Part shown: piece by piece, positions 1-9,330 of the stretch
Position numbering within the stretch: the first letter of the stretch is position 1
Layout of the letters: the number at the start of each line of letters is the position of its first letter
From: Acanthopleura granulata
Taxonomy: Eukaryota > Mollusca > Polyplacophora > Chitonida > Chitonidae
Reading direction: 5' to 3'
DNA length: 64,000 nt
NCBI GenBank assembly: GCA_016165875.1
Contig: JABBOT010000013.1
Coordinates: 11,629,435-11,693,434 of the forward strand
Position numbers and translations under genes: made by a program
Notes under the pieces: model-generated
Database searches by the model: none
Told to the model about the DNA's origin: nothing
What the model saw: the letters and a program-made list of their open reading frames with translations, nothing else

Positions 1-219
1 ATGCCTTGTGTGTATATGTGTCATCCTTGTTTTGTGTGTTGTCTGTTTTGTGGCATCAACATTTTCCCCTTTCATTTCTAAAGCCATACAGCTGTACTGC
101 CTGAGTACATACATGGTATATCACCTGGAACGTGCTGATCAAATAAGTAAATAAATTATGGACACTGTACATGTACTTTGCTTCATGTCTGATTATGTTT
201 TGTCTTTTGTTTGTTGTAG

Positions 220-250
220 CGGTCATGATGGATCTAGGAAACAAGCCAAG
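220..250 (+). CDS. KIF13: KIF13-like kinesin, 31-nt microexon (copy 1)
   Basis: A 31-nt exon lies between a TTGTAG acceptor and a GTAAGG donor. Its first base completes a codon begun in an unseen upstream exon, and ten codons follow, reading GHDGSRKQAK. In KIF13 proteins this is the variable, basic linker just before the conserved FAFDxCFWSMDE strand, and the next exon continues in phase with TFAFDHCFWSMDE. The small size and weak conservation make the exon hard to find alone. The call rests on splice signals, phase and position, and on exact conservation in copy 2 (52961-52991). Confidence 0.8.
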
Positions 251-721
251 GTAAGGCTAAGTTCTTCCACCATTAAAATGTCACAAGTTCTCTATTTTTG
301 CACTTTTTGCTTTTATTTTTTTTTTTATCGGTGATACATTTATATTAAATTGAGTTTACAGAAAGAGTCATATATGCAGTAAGTAACAGTACACATGGAG
401 TTCCTCATTTTCTAAACCTTTGTCATCGTTTAGCAAAAAATGTGTTTCTTGTGCTCTGTTTTTGCATGTACTGGTTTTTGAACAAACTATCTATGAAGTA
501 AGGCTACATGTGTAGTACAATGCAGGGAGCAATGGTCAATCAGGTGAGCTCTATAAATGGAGACTCCTGATGCCTATTGTCTTCCCCAAAATGGAAGTCA
601 GTGTGGTACATTGCATTATGATGGGGAGGGGGGGGGGATGAGGCGACAGTTTTGTGATTTATAATTGATCTCTTAAGATTGTGAAACTATATGTTGTTGT
701 ATTTTTCTTTTTTTTTTCCAG
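251..721 (+). other. Intron 1 of copy 1
   Basis: This 471-bp intron separates the 31-nt microexon from the FWSMDE exon. It contains short poly-T and poly-G runs and ends in a long pyrimidine tract before the acceptor at 719-721. I see no gene or element in it. The matching intron in copy 2 is 52992-53462, with scattered substitutions. Confidence 0.75.
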
Positions 722-779
722 ACATTTGCATTTGATCACTGCTTCTGGTCAATGGACGAAAATAATCCCAAATTTTGCA
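722..779 (+). CDS. KIF13: KIF13-like kinesin, FDHCFWSMDE exon (copy 1)
   Basis: This 58-nt exon encodes TFAFDHCFWSMDENNPKFC plus the first base of the next codon. The F-D-x-C-F-W-S-M-D-E string is characteristic of KIF13A/KIF13B and Kinesin-73. KIF1 and KIF16 proteins have a different sequence here, which is the main reason for choosing KIF13 over other kinesin-3 members. It forms an early beta strand of the motor core. A poly-T tract and CAG acceptor precede it, and GTAAGT follows. A tiny retroposed insertion starts 21 bp beyond the exon end. Confidence 0.9.
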
Positions 780-800
780 GTAAGTTTATATGGAAATAGA

Positions 801-856
801 ATGAATGATTATGGCTTAACGCCACATCGGCAATATCTCAGCCATATCGTGGCGAG
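801..856 (-). mobile_element. 56-bp truncated retroposon tail with 14-bp TSD
   Basis: A 56-bp insert beginning 'atgaatgattatggcttaac' lies between exact 14-bp direct repeats TATATGGAAATAGA at 787-800 and 857-870. On the minus strand it reads as a 3' end finishing 'ttaagccataatcattcat', so it looks like a severely 5'-truncated LINE or SINE copy. A related 37-bp insert occurs at 4610-4646. It sits just beyond the splice donor of the FWSMDE exon. The homologous insert in copy 2 is 53542-53597. Confidence 0.75.
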
Positions 857-870
857 TATATGGAAATAGA

Positions 871-1813
871 AGATGTGCAAGTGTAAAGTGATCCATATCT
901 TGTTCAAGTTATGTGTACCCCTGTAGTAAATGTGTATCCCTAACTGTATTCTCTGTTGTCATTCTTAATTAAAAGTGAACTGCAAGGGTTTTTAATCTAG
1001 CCTTGAGAGTTATCTGTATAAGCAGACATGTAATGAGGATTGGGCCATCCTTAAAAAACTTCCTGTTGGGTATAACCCAACCCGTAGAGAACAAATAAGG
1101 TCATTCGATATGGAAATCTTTTCTTTCTTTTCTGGCTTTTGAAAAAGATAGGGATTTTAGAGATATTAACATAAAGAGAAAAAAAGATGTTTTATCAAAA
1201 TACCAATAAAAACTTTTGATATTTTCTCGTCCTGCCTGTCAGGCTACACCCAACGAACATATTTTTAAGGATGACTTTGCATTATATTTTTCTGTCTATG
1301 CATACGTCTGTTTTTGTAGCTTATGTGTGATATGAAATAAATTGTGCCTATCTTGAGAATCTATATTTTGCTTGAAATGTCACAACTTGTGTCCATTTGG
1401 TTTTTGAATGGGGTGACTCCAATTAGTGACTCTCTTTCATTCATCTGACCTTCAGTGGGGTTACAAATATGTATGATGTTGAAAACATGTACAGTATGAA
1501 TTTTCCCGCCGGGAATGATGTGGTGAACATTGTTAAATTAGAGACATTTGCGACGGACATTTTTCATACAGCATAACATTGAAATATTCTGAAGTTTTTT
1601 TATAAACTATTTTCACAAAAAAAACAGTCACAATCTCATGATCTTGTCAAAACAGATGAAATCTGTTGACAGTACTTTGTCTTGAGAAAATTGTCCAAAG
1701 CATTACAGTTCTTCAACATTTGCAGAAATCCGTAAAACTGACTTTTGGCTGAAGAAAGTTTTTTTGGGACTGTCAATTTTTGTTTAAATGTCTTAAATGT
1801 TAATTTATTGCAG
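871..1813 (+). other. Remainder of intron 2, copy 1
   Basis: This intronic sequence runs from the retroposon insert to the NQAKVF exon. It holds one MITE-like element (1043-1274). The rest is AT-rich and ends in a pyrimidine-biased tract before CAG at 1811-1813. No other gene is visible. Confidence 0.7.
1043..1274 (+). mobile_element. MITE-like element, family A (copy 1, first)
   Basis: The left end reads 'ggccatccttaaaaa' followed by 'cctgttgggtataaccc'. The right end reads 'ggctacacccaacgaacat' then 'atttttaaggatgac', so the ends are imperfect inverted repeats of about 30 bp. The interior is A/T-rich and non-coding. Related elements occur at 4500-4790, at about 11935-12085 and possibly at 46690-46760. 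I infer a non-autonomous DNA transposon, superfamily unknown. Copy 2 equivalent: about 53784-54015. Confidence 0.6.
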
Positions 1814-1906
1814 ATCAGGCCAAAGTGTTTGAGAATCTGGGACGGGATATCTTAGAGCAAGCCTTTGAGGGATACAATGGGTGCATATTTGCATATGGAC
1901 AAACAG
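1814..1906 (+). CDS. KIF13: KIF13-like kinesin, [12 protein letters not shown] exon (copy 1)
   Basis: This 93-nt exon supplies two bases of an Asn codon and then encodes [20 protein letters not shown] followed by [10 protein letters not shown] and the first base of a Gly codon. [13 protein letters not shown] is the kinesin-wide start of the P-loop. The nucleotide-binding loop GQTGSGKS is thus split by the next intron inside a glycine codon. The acceptor is TTGCAG and the donor GTTTGT. The protein sequence is identical in copy 2. Confidence 0.95.
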
Positions 1907-2024
1907 GTTTGTTTTATAAAGGTTCTCCGTACAAAGGTTACTAGAGACCACCTCTCCAATGTGATATGTTTCACACAATGGAAAGAAAACTCAGTAATCA
2001 TAAATGCTTTGTTTTCTGCACTTC

Positions 2025-2110
2025 GGTTTCCGCCATCTATAAACTGGGTCCCTTTGTAAAAGTGAAAAATTCTTGAACAGGGCATTAAGAAACAATCAAA
2101 AAAAAAAAAA
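2025..2110 (+). repeat. Degenerate SINE 3' end (low confidence)
   Basis: The stretch 'aaaagtgaaaaattcttgaa' followed by a GGGCATTAAGAAACAATC-like end and an A-rich tail resembles the 3' end of the SINE family at 7941-8210 (AAGTGAAATATTCTTGAGT...CACCAATC). No tRNA-like head is visible. Copy 2 equivalent: about 54766-54855. Confidence 0.4.
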
Positions 2111-2333
2111 AGAGAAGCATGGTGTGTGAACAGAAGTTTCTCAAATGACTGGTAAGTATAAATCTTTTGTTTGCCATGGCATCGAGGTGAAATGAAGCAT
2201 TATTGAGGTTGGTGTGACTATCTGAAATGGTTATATATGATCGCTTTTGGCCTGCAGGTGAGACGTTCTTACGTTAGGCATGGAAACCTCTAGCAGTTAC
2301 ATGCACATATGACCAGAAACTTGTGCAGCATCT

Positions 2334-2740
2334 CAGTGAATCACTGCTGGCATGTACATGTAGGTGCAATATCCTAGAGTTTAGCCTGAAAGCTTGGAGC
2401 AGTCGCTTCAAGATTAGATAGCACCTCAGTGAATCACTGCTGGCATGTACATGTAGGTGCAATATCCTAGAGTTTAGCCTGAAAGCTTGAAGCAGTCGCT
2501 TCAAGATTAGATAGCACCTTAGTGAATCACTGCTGGCATGTACATGTAGGTGTAATATCCTAGAGTTTAACCTGAAAGCTTGGAGCAGTCGCTTCAAGAT
2601 TAGACAGCTCCTCAGTGAATCACTGCTGGCATGTACATGTAGGTGTAATATCCTAGAGTTTAGCCTGAAAGCTTGGAGCAGTCACGTGCCATTAGAAAAT
2701 TAGACAACACCTCAGTGAATCACTGCTGTTGTGTACATTT
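2334..2740 (+). repeat. 93-bp minisatellite, 4 units plus a partial (copy 1)
   Basis: Units start with CAGTGAATCACTGCTGGCA-like sequence at 2334, 2427, 2520 and 2613, exactly 93 bp apart. A final partial unit starts at 2713 after a 100-bp variant unit. Each unit contains GCATGTACATGTAGG and CTGAAAGCTTG. Because 93 is divisible by 3, the minus strand reads as an open 31-residue peptide repeat, which I regard as a by-product. The same array has 10 units in copy 2. Confidence 0.95.
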
Positions 2741-2832
2741 ACATATATATATATCACAGTTTATACATGTGGTCAGAATATTAGTTTCTTCAATTTCTTA
2801 TACCACATGACTTTGTTAAATCAGCTAGCCTA

Positions 2833-3045
2833 ATTTTTCAACCTTTTCAACAGCCACAAAAAGCAATTTTTCATTTTTGCCTTGGAAAGTTGTCTGGTCT
2901 AGAGAAATAATTGTTATAGTTTTAGAAAACTTGACAGAAAGGTGACACAGTCAAATAATTTTTGGCTTTATTTTTACAAATAGCTGTATGCATGAATTAC
3001 CTTTTACAAAACTGCATTAATGATTGAAAAGTTTGAAAATTTACA
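2833..3045 (+). mobile_element. MITE-like element, family B (copy 1)
   Basis: The left end 'ttcaaccttttcaac' and right end 'gattgaaaagtttgaaaat' are imperfect inverted repeats. The interior includes 'ctagagaaataattgttat' and 'gctgtatgcatgaattacc'. Recognisable relatives lie at 30870-31087 (+) and 43662-43770 (-). The right end is only about 40 bp upstream of the P-loop exon acceptor. No coding sequence is visible. Copy 2 equivalent: 56108-56320. Confidence 0.6.
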
Positions 3046-3084
3046 GCCAGTCAGCAAATGAATTGTACATTTTGCTGTTGACAG

Positions 3085-3265
3085 GGTCGGGCAAATCCTA
3101 CACCATGATGGGCACACGTGAACAGAAGGGCATCATCCCGCGGCTGTGTGACGCGCTCTTCGAGGGCATTGAACAGTTCAGGAAGGAAGACCTGGTGTAT
3201 AAAGTGGAAGTCTCCTACATGGAAATTTATAATGAAAAGGTTCATGACCTCCTGGATCCTAAAGG
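3085..3265 (+). CDS. KIF13: KIF13-like kinesin, P-loop exon (copy 1)
   Basis: This 181-nt exon completes the P-loop glycine and encodes [20 protein letters not shown], a short variable helix ([15 protein letters not shown]), and then [20 protein letters not shown] plus two bases of a Gly codon. SGKSYTMMG binds ATP phosphate. [14 protein letters not shown] is a hallmark kinesin core segment, and the DPKG ending matches KIF13. The acceptor is TTGACAG and the donor GTGAG. One base differs from copy 2 (GCG versus GCA, both Ala). There is no frameshift or stop within the exon. Confidence 0.97.
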
Positions 3266-4499
3266 GTGAGAACCAGTCGCAGTCTCGCGAGAAATCCTCT
3301 GCACGCGACTGAGAATTAGCTCTTGTACGCCACAATAATGGGGCAGCATTGTCGAAAGCTGTCAGTAAAACATACGTAATCCAGGCTTAAAAGTGCCCTT
3401 TCGAATATCATGTGGAACAAAAGTGAACGAATGTGATTTTCTCAAGGTAGCCCCAACATGGGGTCGAATGGTGACAACAACAATATATCCAGTGATTACC
3501 AGATTCTAAATCACATGATGATTGCACGTGACCTTACCGCTTGACCTCTAAAGGAGTTTGGCAAAACAAAATGGCTTGTATGTATCTTAGAGCTGATATC
3601 TCATCATAGGCCTGACAGAGGAAGTAATATAAGTTCTTAGAATGGATTAAGGCCAAGGCCCCTGGACAGCTGTGTGTGATTGATGGTGTTATTTTGTCTG
3701 AGATGAAACGTGTTGGTGTGAGCAGTGGTAGGCTTTTGAATATCACTTATAAAAGTGTAGAGTTGCAGCAGAGAAAAAAGATTTAAGTGACGTGAAATTG
3801 CTGTCACCATTTTAAATTTTTTCTTTTCTTTATTGTTAGCGTATTTTATTTATGTCAATACCTTTGAGTTTAAATTTTGGCCAATTTTTTTATTCAAATT
3901 GTAATGTCAGCACTAATTATTTCATTTCCATATTCCATTGGCCAAATTATTTCCTGCAGGAAGGGGAGTAACTCTGTTAGTGGTAAAGAATATACTGTAG
4001 GAAAAAGTTTCAGCTGTTTATTTTACACCGTCTTCTTGGAGTTTAATTTATTGCCAATTTAACATAGTGTTGATTTTATATGTTTGCACATTGTATGTAT
4101 ACTGTCATACCAGCATTAATCTGCAATCAACTTGTAATGTCAGCATAAATCATTTTTATCACATTTCTTTGTCCAAATTATTTGTTGAAACAAAGGGGGA
4201 ATAACTGTTTGTGATAAACAATATTTTCTTGCGAAATTCTGAGAAACTGCTTCAAATATTTGTTTGCAAAATAAATTAAAACTTTTTGGAAGATTATGTA
4301 TCTGCTAACAGAAATGATCAAGAAATTCATCTTTTTGTTTACATTTTTCTAAAATAAATATAAACAGGGAACATATGGTGAGGAAGACACGAAAGAGGGT
4401 AGAGCCTAGAAATACTTAAAAACTGACGTCACTGATGGTAGGGCATTGACGTGTATTATCATACAAGTCTGTTGTATGGAGGTATACTCTCACAAACAA

Positions 4500-4790
4500 G
4501 GCCATCCCTAAAAGACTGTTTGTTGAATATAACCCAACCCAGTGAGTAAAACAGGGTCGGTGAGTAGGGAATTCTTTTTTCTTTCATGCTGGCTCTTGAA
4601 AAAGGTAGAATGAATGAATGAATGATTATGGCTTAACACCACATCGGAAAAAGGTAGAGATAGTAAGAAATCAACATGGAGAGAAAAGTGAAAAAAGAAA
4701 GAAACTTCATGAAATTACCAATAAAAACTGTTGAGTAGGGCTCTTAGTAGAGGGTAGGATGAGATACGCCCAACAAACATTTTTTTAATG
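4500..4790 (+). mobile_element. MITE-like element, family A (copy 1, second)
   Basis: Ends are 'ggccatccctaaaagactgt' + 'ttgttgaatataaccc' on the left and 'gatacgcccaacaaacat' on the right, inverted relative to each other as in the element at 1043-1274. The interior shares 'ggctcttgaaaaaggtag' and 'aattaccaataaaaact' with that element. It was later interrupted by a 37-bp insertion. Copy 2 equivalent: about 57767-58057. Confidence 0.65.
4610..4646 (-). mobile_element. 37-bp retroposon tail nested in a MITE, with 12-bp TSD
   Basis: The insert reads 'atgaatgaatgattatggc' followed by TTAACACCACATCG. It is flanked by exact 12-bp direct repeats GAAAAAGGTAGA at 4598-4609 and 4647-4658. It is the same sequence type as the insert at 801-856, and shorter. 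On the minus strand it ends in an (ATTC)n-like tail. Copy 2 equivalent: 57877-57913. Confidence 0.75.
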
Positions 4791-5558
4791 TGTTGTTCTA
4801 ATAGTCATGTAATGCCGTTTTGAGGAGAGTATTCATGGGTGTGCAAATAATCACATCACCGTCAGTGTTATCATTAATTCAAACAACAGTTAGAAATGTG
4901 ACAATACATTATCAATAATGCATTTTTTTCGCAATTTAAAGATGGGAGAGTAAATTGAGATGATAAATTCGAAGATACTTTAACTCCATACCCAGGCAGA
5001 ATTATTTGCTCCTGTAAGAATTATCTCCCCTGCATCCTGCTTTCGATCTCTGGAATTTCATCACATTAAGCTTATTGCAATATATTGCTTAGGGACATTG
5101 AAATGTATGCAATGTTCTCCTAATTTAAGGTCGCAAATTGCTATGTAGCATTGTGAGACCAAGTAGTCAAATTCAGATTGTGATTGTGTGAACAGACTGG
5201 TTGTTCTGTATATATATTTTTGGAAACTGACCTTGAGCTGCAGTTTTAGGGACTTTAATGGAATTTCTGTAAACTGACCTGGCTTGGAAAAGGAAAATTT
5301 TGGGCTACATAGACAAGATGTTAAACCTGGATAATTACAGCGTACATCTGTTGTTGTTTATACACATAGTGGCAGTTCATCTTCCCTGTTAACAACAAAG
5401 TTGCGGTTTTATCTGCAAAGTGGCTCTTCGTCCATGTAGTTGCTGTTTATCCACACGGTTGCTGTTTACATCCGCAAGTGTAACTAGTCTGTTTTAATAT
5501 TCTAAGGTAATGCGCATTCCTTGTGACAATATTTTCTTTTCTGCATTGTTTTTTTCAG

Positions 5559-5646
5559 GAGCAAACAGAATTTACGAGTCAGAGAACATAACATCCTAGG
5601 GCCGTACGTGGATGGCCTGTCAACACTGGTGGTCACATCGTTTGAG
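5559..5646 (+). CDS. KIF13: KIF13-like kinesin, LRVREHNILGPYVDGL exon (copy 1)
   Basis: This 88-nt exon completes a Gly codon and encodes SKQNLRVREHNILGPYVDGL then STLVVTSFE, ending on a codon boundary. RVREHxxLGPYVDGLSxLxVTSFE is strongly KIF13-like. KIF1 has YVEDLSKLAVTSY at this position. It forms part of the beta-sheet core leading to the switch I helix. The acceptor is TTTTTTTCAG and the donor is a weaker GTTGGT. Two synonymous differences separate it from copy 2. Its phase-0 end matches the exon at 63839. Confidence 0.95.
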
Positions 5647-6214
5647 GTTGGTACAGAAGTTTTCAGTACAGAACGTATATGTATGATTTTATGTATGATT
5701 TTAACGACACATGTGGTAGGTGTATTTCACAGCCACTACATTTCAGAAAGTTGTTTTAACAAGTAAAAGGCAAGTAAAATGCTGAGTGCGGCTGTTTATT
5801 TTTAGTTTACTGTTATGAGGTAAGGCAGAGTGAAGGCTTAGCGTCTCCCGGGTTTTCATTTCCACCTCTCAGTCGAACAGTACTTATGGTATTCAACCTT
5901 CATTGTGCAATATCCTGTATAAATTTTGTTAAGGTCAGATGTTCAGTCAATGTGGGCTGCAATTTAAATTGAAACAGATATTGGCGAGCTGTGAACTTTG
6001 CCCTTGGCCGTGTCAGTGTTTACTTTTTGAATATGTAGTTAAATATTCAGAGCACGTGATTGCAGCTGGCATGGAATCCTTCATATTTCCATTCGAACCC
6101 CACATTTCGGCTTTTTCACCACTTAAAAAAAAACTCTCATCATATTAAATAACTCTTGAAGATGGTAAATTCAATAAATTCATGTACATGTGAATACAGT
6201 CATTGTTGCCCGTA

Positions 6215-6480
6215 AGTTGTGCTGGCTTATGCATTGTCAACGGACGGTCTTGCTGTTGAGTTCAGTGATAGAAACACAGGTTATAGACTGAAAGGTTATA
6301 GGTTCAAACCCCAACAGGGCCTCAGCTTTATAACTTGTATGGCCTGGTCAAAACTGTCAAACAATATGTCTCTGGCCGTTTCCTTCGCCCACGAACCTGA
6401 CTGCCAACATACTAGTGTACAACAAAAACCTTGTCGTACAAACCACAAAACAAACTAAGTAAATATAAGTAAATAAATAT
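6215..6480 (+). mobile_element. tRNA-derived SINE, second family (copy 1)
   Basis: A B-box-like GGTTCAAACCC lies near 6301 after an A-box-like 'gtgctggcttatgcattg' head. The body runs through 'cccacgaacctgactgcc' into an A-rich tail ending 'aagtaaataaatat'. The body differs from the SINE at 7941. No TSD was resolved. The copy-2 version (about 59482-59748) has a tail with more regular AAAT repeats. Confidence 0.55.
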
Positions 6481-7940
6481 GTTCTTGTCTAACTTGAGTT
6501 GCTTGCTAATCGTACTGATACACTGTAAACAGTGCACGCTTTGTGCTTCTCACTGATTACATGTAGCAGTGAGAAAATTCCACCTGTTCAGCAATCTTTC
6601 AGAACTCTTGTTGATTTTTGTGTGTGTGTAAAAAAAAAAAAAAGAAATCAGTACCCAGATTATGACCTTAATGTTTTAATTCTTCGAAACACACACACAA
6701 AGTCCAGTAAAAGTGTGGAGTTCACTGTCGTCGGGAGATCGGGTGGGGGAGGCCGGGATATCATTGTTAGAGAAAAGGCATTGAAATAATTGCTTAATCT
6801 ATCTTAGCGGATATTGACATGTTACTCTGTAAGCATTGCCGGATCACTGGGCTGTTATCAGAGCATGGATTATGACAAGTGGGCTGTTGAAAATCTCTTG
6901 GAGACATGGAAAAGACGTAAACTTCACAGAAAACTGACCTCATCATAAACCCCTCCCCTCCCCTCCCCGAAAAGGGTTTGACTGGTATTATGAACAGTTG
7001 TTGTTGTTGTTGTCATAGCTGCATGGGTTTTTTTGTGTAAGGTTAATGCAAGTTAAATGCACAACATGCATCACATGTGTTCGTCTTTGAATGTTAGGAT
7101 CGACCTTTTTTCTAAGGCTCTCATTTATTGTTACACTTTCTGTATTCAGGAGTATTAATACTAGACATAAACTGCTCATTAAGAGTCATGGGTGTGGCTT
7201 ACTGGTTGGCATTGTTGAAAATAAGTGTTTGCCTGATGTCCCAATACATTTTTGGGGAGGTGAGGGGGGATTTTCTCTCTCACTGGAGAAAAATGAAAAT
7301 CATCAGTGGACAGAAACTACATAATGTACCTGTATATTGATCAGTCTGTCGTCAGCTTGTATAAATGTATCCTCAATCAGTAACTAACTGAATTCTGTGC
7401 TAGGTGTTAACAAAACGTCTTTGCCCTCACTCCTCTTCCTGGGGTAGTTGTGTGGACTGTTGAAAAACCTACCCCGGCCACACATGCTGGGTAGTTTCAC
7501 ATGTACTCACAATGTGACACTCAGACCCAAGGGATTGTCCCTAATTGCTGAAGTCCAAGATCCATGAAATGTTGTAAAAAATAATGAACAGATCATTATT
7601 ATAATGGTAAAAAAAATAAAGATTGGTTTGTACTACATGTATATCGAACCGTCTTGACTGTCTGATTGGTTCCCTGAATAGCACGCTAAAAAGATTATAC
7701 CACACACAGTTGTGTAAACACACCCACTCACAGATACGTGCAGAACAGAAAGCACACAATGCATTCGCACTTTCGGGGGACATGACAGTGGTGATTCTGC
7801 TTATGAAGTGTGTCATAGCCGCTTGATTCTCTTGGAATATGTCAAACGTATCTGCTTGTCTAATTTCACCACTGTCCGTGCCTGACATCTCATTAGGAGT
7901 TATCATTGTTAGTCAGTAGTGGTATGTACTTCATTTATGA

Positions 7941-8210
7941 AGGTGCCTCTGTGGCTCAGTTGTTTAGCGCGTTATCGCAGCGCAATGACCCAAAGCCTCC
8001 CACCAATGCAGTCGCTGTGAGTTCAAGACCAACTCATACTGGCTTCCTCTCCGGCCATACGTGGGAAGGCCTGCCAGCAACCTGCGAATGGTCGTGGGTT
8101 TCCCCCGGGCTCTGCCCGGTTTCCTCCTTCCATAACGCTGGCCGCTGTCGTATAAGTGAAGTATTCTTGAGTACGGCATAACACACCAATCAAATAAATA
8201 AATAAATAAA
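7941..8210 (+). mobile_element. Full-length tRNA-derived SINE, main family (copy 1)
   Basis: The head has an A-box-like GTGGCTCAGTTGTTTAGCGC and a B-box-like GTGAGTTCAAGACC. The body continues with 'ggcttcctctccggccata' and 'ccgggctctgcccggtttcc' and ends 'cttgagtacggcataacac' 'accaatc' followed by (AAAT)n. Target-site duplications are TCATTTATGA (7931-7940) and TCATTCATGA (8211-8220), one mismatch. This is the reference copy for several fragments in the window. The 3' domain resembles tails common in molluscan and brachiopod SINEs (from memory). Confidence 0.88.
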
Positions 8211-8327
8211 TCATTCATGAGCACCATGCTAGCCCAACAGGTAATATTAGGTGTTGAGGTAAAGACCACATCAGGACAAGAGCTAATTTGTTGAACACCT
8301 TGTCCTCCTCACCTGTCTTCTTTACCT

Positions 8328-8348
8328 ATCACACCTGTCAGGTGTGAT
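8328..8348. promoter_or_regulatory. Palindromic T-box-like motif in the intron (copy 1)
   Basis: The 10-bp arms ATCACACCTG and CAGGTGTGAT are perfect inverted repeats around a single T. The half-site TCACACCT matches the known Brachyury/T-box core in palindromic form, and the centre also contains CACCTG E-boxes. The motif is retained unchanged in copy 2 (61604-61624). A regulatory role is inference. Confidence 0.45.
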
Positions 8349-8969
8349 GTATGTGTACCCAAGTGGTTCAGATGGACAGAATTCATGGCAGGTCATCATG
8401 TTTATGGACGTGAAAAGGTTGCTTGACAGATGCCGCTTTGAAGTGTTATGGAACTTTCAGTTTAAAATCTGAAGACCTTGTTACTCGTCACGAATGATGT
8501 TCATTATTTCTGGGGCTGCGGTCACCATATTAAGTGATCAGGTGTGCTCACGGTGCCCTTTATGCATAACTGTCATTGGTTGAAGAGCATACTAACTATC
8601 CCCAGTATGGCATGCAAGTCTGTCTAGTCACACGGTGGGGAAGATTGTCATTCGCCGGGCAACTTGGTGTCGTGGCTTACTCATAGCGTTCAGGTTTTCT
8701 TCTACCTGTAAAACTGACTGCTGTTGAATAATAAGGGATCTTTCCCTCGCTGAAAGTAGCTCACTTCAGATCTGTATAGGCTGTTGTTCATTCCTGCATA
8801 TATGGTGACCTTTTGGGGGGCAAACTGATAATGTATTTCTCATGTAGCGCAAGAGAACAAAAACTGAGTCAGCTTGGCAACGACTCCGCCATTGCACAGG
8901 TAAAGGTATTCCATTAGGTGAATAATGCTTGAGTGTACAGCATCAAACAACAATCACATAAACGAACAT

Positions 8970-9330
8970 ATTGAACTTCTTGCTAGTAAGAGACCTTTTC
9001 AGTCCTGATGCTGGTCTTAAATATTGAACTCGACATGCATGAGATAAATAAATAAATAAAGGAATGTAGTGAATTTCTTGCTAATTAGAGACCTTTTCAG
9101 TCCTGATGTTAGTTTTAAATATTGAACTCAACATGCATGAGATAAATAAATAAATAAAGGAATGTAGTGAATTTCTTCTTAGTAAGAGACCTTTTCAATC
9201 CTGATGCTGGTCTTAAATATTGAACTCGACATGCATGAGATAAATAAATAAATAAAGAAATGTAGTGAATTTCTTTCTAATTAGAGACCTTTTCAGTCCT
9301 GATGTTAGTTTTAAATATTGAACTCTACAA
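8970..9330 (+). repeat. 98-bp tandem array, four units, alternating types (copy 1)
   Basis: AGACCTTTTCAGTCCTGATG-type segments recur at 8991, 9089, 9187 and 9285, exactly 98 bp apart (the third unit has CAATCC). Units 1 and 3 carry 'ctggtcttaaatattgaac', and units 2 and 4 carry 'ttagttttaaatattgaac', so the array is a 196-bp dimer repeated twice. Each unit ends in GATAAATAAATAAATAAA. Copy 2 has the same four units at about 62236-62596. Confidence 0.93.

Larger units (their letters stand above)
3266..5558 (+). other. Intron 4 of copy 1
   Basis: This 2.3-kb intron is AT-rich. It contains the family A element at 4500-4790 with a nested retroposon tail. Around 3860-3970 and 4130-4215 there is loose internal repetition of 'aattgtaatgtcagcactaa'-like text ('cttgtaatgtcagcataaat'). 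It ends in a TTTTTTTCAG acceptor. No other gene is visible. Copy 2 equivalent: 56541-58814. Confidence 0.75.

Noticed and set aside
7541..7906. 121-residue minus-strand open frame present identically in both blocks
   Set aside because: Its identity is explained by the block duplication. It has low complexity in places, no motif, and lies in an intron.
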